Assembly (NCBI RefSeq): GCF_026745355.1
Contig: NC_079204.1
Span: forward strand, 1,619,501 to 1,683,500
Length of the DNA stretch: 64,000 nt
Direction of reading: 5' to 3'
Source: Beta vulgaris subsp. vulgaris
Taxonomy: Eukaryota > Streptophyta > Magnoliopsida > Caryophyllales > Amaranthaceae
Shown here: positions 60,279 through 64,000 of the stretch, one piece after another
How positions within the stretch are numbered: the first letter of the stretch is position 1
Layout of the letters: each line of letters starts with the position of its first letter
Program-made: the position numbers and the translations under genes
Notes under the pieces: model-generated
Told to the model about the DNA's origin: nothing
Seen by the model: the letters and a program-made list of their open reading frames with translations, nothing else
Databases searched by the model: none

Positions 60279-62031
60279 CAAAATATAGACGGAACTATAG
60301 ATATAGTTGAAAAGTATGTTTATAAGTTGTTTTTTGACTTCGGGAGATCGAACGTAGAAAAGTATGATGTTTATAAAGTCTTTGAATTGTTGATGGTTAT
60401 CTTTTTGTAATGTCTTTTTTTATTTTTAAAATTAATTAGGTAGTTTCCTTTTTTTATTTTTAAATTTTTTATTTTTTAATTAAAGTAAGTAGTTAGAATA
60501 GAGATGTAATGAGGGTAAAATGGAATTTTTAATATTTTGGTGTCCTACCCCTCTTCCCATATAAAATAGAGATAATTTATGAGTTCTTAATGGGGAGTCT
60601 TCTCCTATTTCATTATCACATTTTAACTCTATATATACTTGATAATTATTTCACAAACACATATCATTTATTAAAAAAAAAAAGAATATCATTATTAATC
60701 ACTTTTATGTCATTTTGCAGTATACTTATATTATTTTCCTCCATTTCATTATTATTTTCAACTATTTATATATCTTATTATTATTACACAAACTGTTATG
60801 CTTTACAAGATAAATGATATCATTATTACTCACTTTAATATCATTCTTCAGCGAAATTATATCATTATTGTTCTCATATTATATTACCATTTGTCAACCT
60901 TATATAGCTAACACAAAATGATATATATTATTTATAAGATAATTGATATCATTATATGCCTTATCATTATTTATCAACTTCATGTCATTTTACATCAAAC
61001 TAAATATTTGTTTGGATGCTTTAGAAACTAAATTAATGGATCGGACAATATAATAAGGGTTTCATAAAACAAAATTATTAAAAGGGACGGTCTAATTTTA
61101 ATATAAAAGTAAACCTAGTCACTAAATGTATCAAACTAGTCACGAAAGAAATTAACCTATTTACTATTGAGCTTATTCTCTTTTTAATATAGGGCTTGTC
61201 ATTGCCTAATTATAATTTAAATATAGGCGGTCTCTTACAAGACAAACTCTTTATAAAAAGAAGGAAGCAAGAGTATACGTAGTTGAAAGTGTAATTGCTT
61301 GCATTCTAATCGCGTTTGATTAAAGAGTAATCGTGTTTTGATTATGCTTTAATATTTTTATAACTACTTTGCAAAACTGGAGTTAGTCTCAAATTATATT
61401 GTGAGTTTTATCCTCATGTGTGCAACTAATTAATGAAACTAAGTTATACTAGAGTTAGTCTCAAATTATATCGTAAGCTTTGATTTTACGCACGCGATGC
61501 GTGCCTCATTTTTTAAAAAAACAAATTCTACCTTTTTGGGGCATTAGCAAGGGTAAAATTTGTTCCATGATCCCAAAATTGTAACCGGAAAGTATAAACT
61601 AATTTCAGTTTTTTTCCTTGTCTAACTTCTAAATTCTGTTTTCACACATTGATATTTAAAATTTTCATCATTTTAAATCTTGTCCTTTTCTAAATTTTAA
61701 CACTTTGAGCTTCAATTATATTTGAAATGAAATTTTAAATTTTTCATACACAATTTGATATTGTAAATTTTTTTTAGAAAAACAAAAATCGGTACTTTTC
61801 GCAAATTAATGTAGTTTTTTTTTCTGAAAATGGATTTTTGCAAAAGTTGTTCGCAAAAAGTTAGATATTGTTTTTTTTTCAGAATTTATTTCTGAACATG
61901 GATTTTTTGCAAAAATTTTGGGCAAAAATTTTAATATTGGCAATTTTTAAGAAAAAAATAAATTTATTTTATATGAAAATGAATAAAATTTAAGTCTGAT
62001 TGTATAAAAGCCCTTTTGAATTCATTACTAT
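60279..62031. other. Gene-free AT-rich stretch above gene F
   Basis: No credible ORF. Degenerate TATCATTATT repeats 60660-60980; a 27-bp direct repeat (core AGTTAGTCTCAAATTATAT) at 61384 and 61451; a perfect palindrome GCACGC-GAT-GCGTGC at 61490-61504, identical to the Helitron hairpin at 51684, but without a CTRR end. Confidence 0.5.
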
Positions 62032-62671
62032 CATCTCCATTTTAAAAGTCAGATAAAAACCTAGCCTCCCCTCTCCTTTTCTCTCTCTAAAACCCTAGCC
62101 TCCCTTACCCCTTCTTCATCAATTAGGGGGCTGCCATGGATGTTTTCATCCATGGTAAGCCCCTTTTTCCCTTTTATTTCCAGTTTTTAGTTCATTTTCT
62201 TGTTTTGTTCAATAAATTAGTATCTCTTTATGAGATTTTCTCAAACCCTTTTATGGGTTTTTTAGTTTCTGTTTTGGAAATCTCCTTCTCCCCTCTGGGA
62301 GTTGTGAGTATGGTTCTTTTGTTTTTAGGTATGAGAAATTATTCTCATTGTTGAAGTTCGAGATTCAACCTGAAGAATTAGGGTTTCACAACTTCTGTAA
62401 AATTATGGAAGACTATTGGAGTACGTTCATTCCAAAATTTCCGCATCTGCAGATCGTATGCCGAACCAGAGCGAACTCACAGATTGCATTGCTTCAGATG
62501 AAGATTTTTATTAAGGCAAAATTAAGTCAAATCTGCGATGTTTACATTTCTAGGGTGATATGTATTTCTATTAGAATTTTATGTTTTTCAGAAATGACTT
62601 GTAAGTGCCGTTTGGCGAAATATTAATGAAATCCCTTTTCTTTCTTTCAAAAAAAAAAACATCTCCATTTT
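62032..62671 (+). mobile_element. Poly(A)-tailed retro-insertion with 12-bp TSD
   Basis: CATCTCCATTTT occurs at 62032-62043 and 62660-62671. The 616 bp between ends in ACTTG...TTTCTTTC plus 11 A. The left part looks like a transcript start: CTCTCTCTAAAACCCTAGCC (telo-box AAACCCTA), then CTGCCATGGATG. Open frames 62136-62354 and 62348-62626 match nothing I recognise. It is either an internally deleted LINE (5' UTR joined to 3' end) or a retrocopy of an unknown short mRNA. Confidence 0.65.
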
Positions 62672-64000
62672 TTAACTACATAACAGTCGACTAAGTTGCT
62701 ATTGTTTATTTCACTAATATGCAATAATTTTGAAGGCTAAAAGAATTATGTACCTTTTTGGAAGTTCGCAAATTGCCGATGGATGAATGTGTGATATCGT
62801 TGTTAAAATCTTATGTTTTTCTCAGACTTGTGTTTATAGGTAACTTTTGTGAGTATGTAATTGTGAATGGTTCTTGAGAATAGTGATTTGTAAGCCAATT
62901 TTTGTAAATGTATTGACGTTCTAGGTTATTAGTTTTAGTTTATATATTAATTTTAAGTTTTAATAAAGTTTCCTGATTATTTGAGTGATTTGCGCGATTT
63001 TTATAACGTGATTTTCTCAATTGTATGAGTGATTTGTAAAGTTTCTTCTTTTAAGTGATTTGTGAATGAATGTTTTAAATTAATTTTCGTTAGTTTTCTT
63101 TGAGTGTCAATTTTGATTTTGACATTCCTTTTGTAATTTAGAAAGGGAAGAGGGGGCAAAATAGGCATTCCAAAATAGGACACCATTACTCCTCCCTTCC
63201 CTTATATAATAAAGATCATCATGTCGCAATTTTTTTTTCTGTTTTTTATATTAGAAAGTTGTATCTATGACTATGTGTAGGTGTGTTTTTTTTTCCGTCT
63301 TCGCGGGATGAGCGTGTATCTGACTATCTTATTGTAAAGGTTTTATTGAAAACATTTTTGAAGTCACAAACAAGTCTTTAAAAGAAGACTAATAAACCTA
63401 ATTGGATATTGAAAAATTGTAAGAACAAATTTGGGACTTATGCACTGCAGATTTCTCCATCCAGATCAACCTCATAGATGGTCAATGAACCATAGATTGA
63501 GTTTGGGGGTGGGAGTATGAACACTGTCATGAACCACGTTCACCCGTTGTTGGCCTCTACTTAATATCGGTTCATGTCAATTTTTATAAAATAGAAAAAT
63601 CATAAAATATTTTCATGCACCCTAAAATTAATTTAGTTTAGGTTGGTTTAGGAAACACATAAACAAACTAGTTTTTTAGTGACAAGTTATTTAGCAATCA
63701 AATTACAGGAAACCTATAGCTAACAGGTTGTTTAAATTATCTGATTATATTATAATAGTTCTTTATGTCTTAATTAGCAAAAATATCATGTGGGTGATGA
63801 AAGCATTAAATAAGGACCATCACAACAACATGTACGTATGTGAATAATAAATAGAAAGAAATTAAGAAAAGGTTAGAATGTACAAAGGAATGACTTTTAT
63901 ATTAAATATCTACATTATCATAAAAGAATAATTGATTGGGCTTTAAAATAGGACTGTAACACTTTAAAAAATAGTTTTGGGTTGGCTTCTTATACTGCTC
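62672..64000. other. Gene-free right end
   Basis: AT-rich. TTTTGTAAGTGATTTG-like short repeats 62880-63070. No recognisable gene or complete transposon. Confidence 0.4.

Noticed and set aside
60590..60817. 75-codon plus-strand ORF
   Set aside because: AT-rich, no homology, no regulatory context; chance frame.
61490..61504. Palindrome GCACGC-GAT-GCGTGC as a Helitron 3' end
   Set aside because: Neither strand has CTRR-T within the usual 15 bases after the hairpin.

Overview
This is plant nuclear DNA: AT-rich, with spliced genes using GT-AG (and one GC-AG) introns, and crowded with plant transposons. The family content points to a eudicot. A CTGAACTGAACTG-type MITE and an aerolysin/amaranthin-like lectin remnant make Caryophyllales (Amaranthaceae) a reasonable guess, but this is inference. 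All recognisable host genes lie on the minus strand.

Layout. Positions 1-26400 hold a tandem array of three-exon 2-oxoglutarate/Fe(II)-dependent dioxygenase (2OGD) genes of the 'ACC-oxidase homolog' / deacetoxyvindoline-4-hydroxylase-like clade. In order they are A (exon 1 only, running off the left edge), B (exon 2 split by a 6.4-kb LINE), X (a 172-bp exon-2 relic), C (one-base frameshift in exon 1) and D (intact). Positions 26400-29280 hold MITEs and retroelement debris. A nearly complete Ty1/copia element with TSD lies at 29276-33911. An intact four-exon caffeate-type O-methyltransferase gene follows at 34040-36961. Positions 37000-45000 are a transposon graveyard: a chimeric copia, a CACTA end, a hAT MITE and tRNA-derived SINEs. 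A second, diverged pair of intact 2OGD genes follows, E (45107-47997) and F (56188-60145). Between them lie Helitron candidates, Stowaway MITEs and an aerolysin-domain pseudogene. The right end (60200-64000) is AT-rich, with a 616-bp poly(A)-tailed retro-insertion bounded by a 12-bp TSD.

How the genes may work together. Soluble 2OGDs hydroxylate, demethylate or desaturate specialised metabolites, and COMT-type enzymes O-methylate phenolic hydroxyls. Three intact 2OGD genes around one intact OMT could be a small metabolic cluster, but shared location is the only evidence; no substrate can be read from the sequence. No wholly new system is evident. The most informative structures are the mosaic, unevenly decaying 2OGD array, the exon-splitting LINE, and several transposons whose ends and TSDs can be read to the base.
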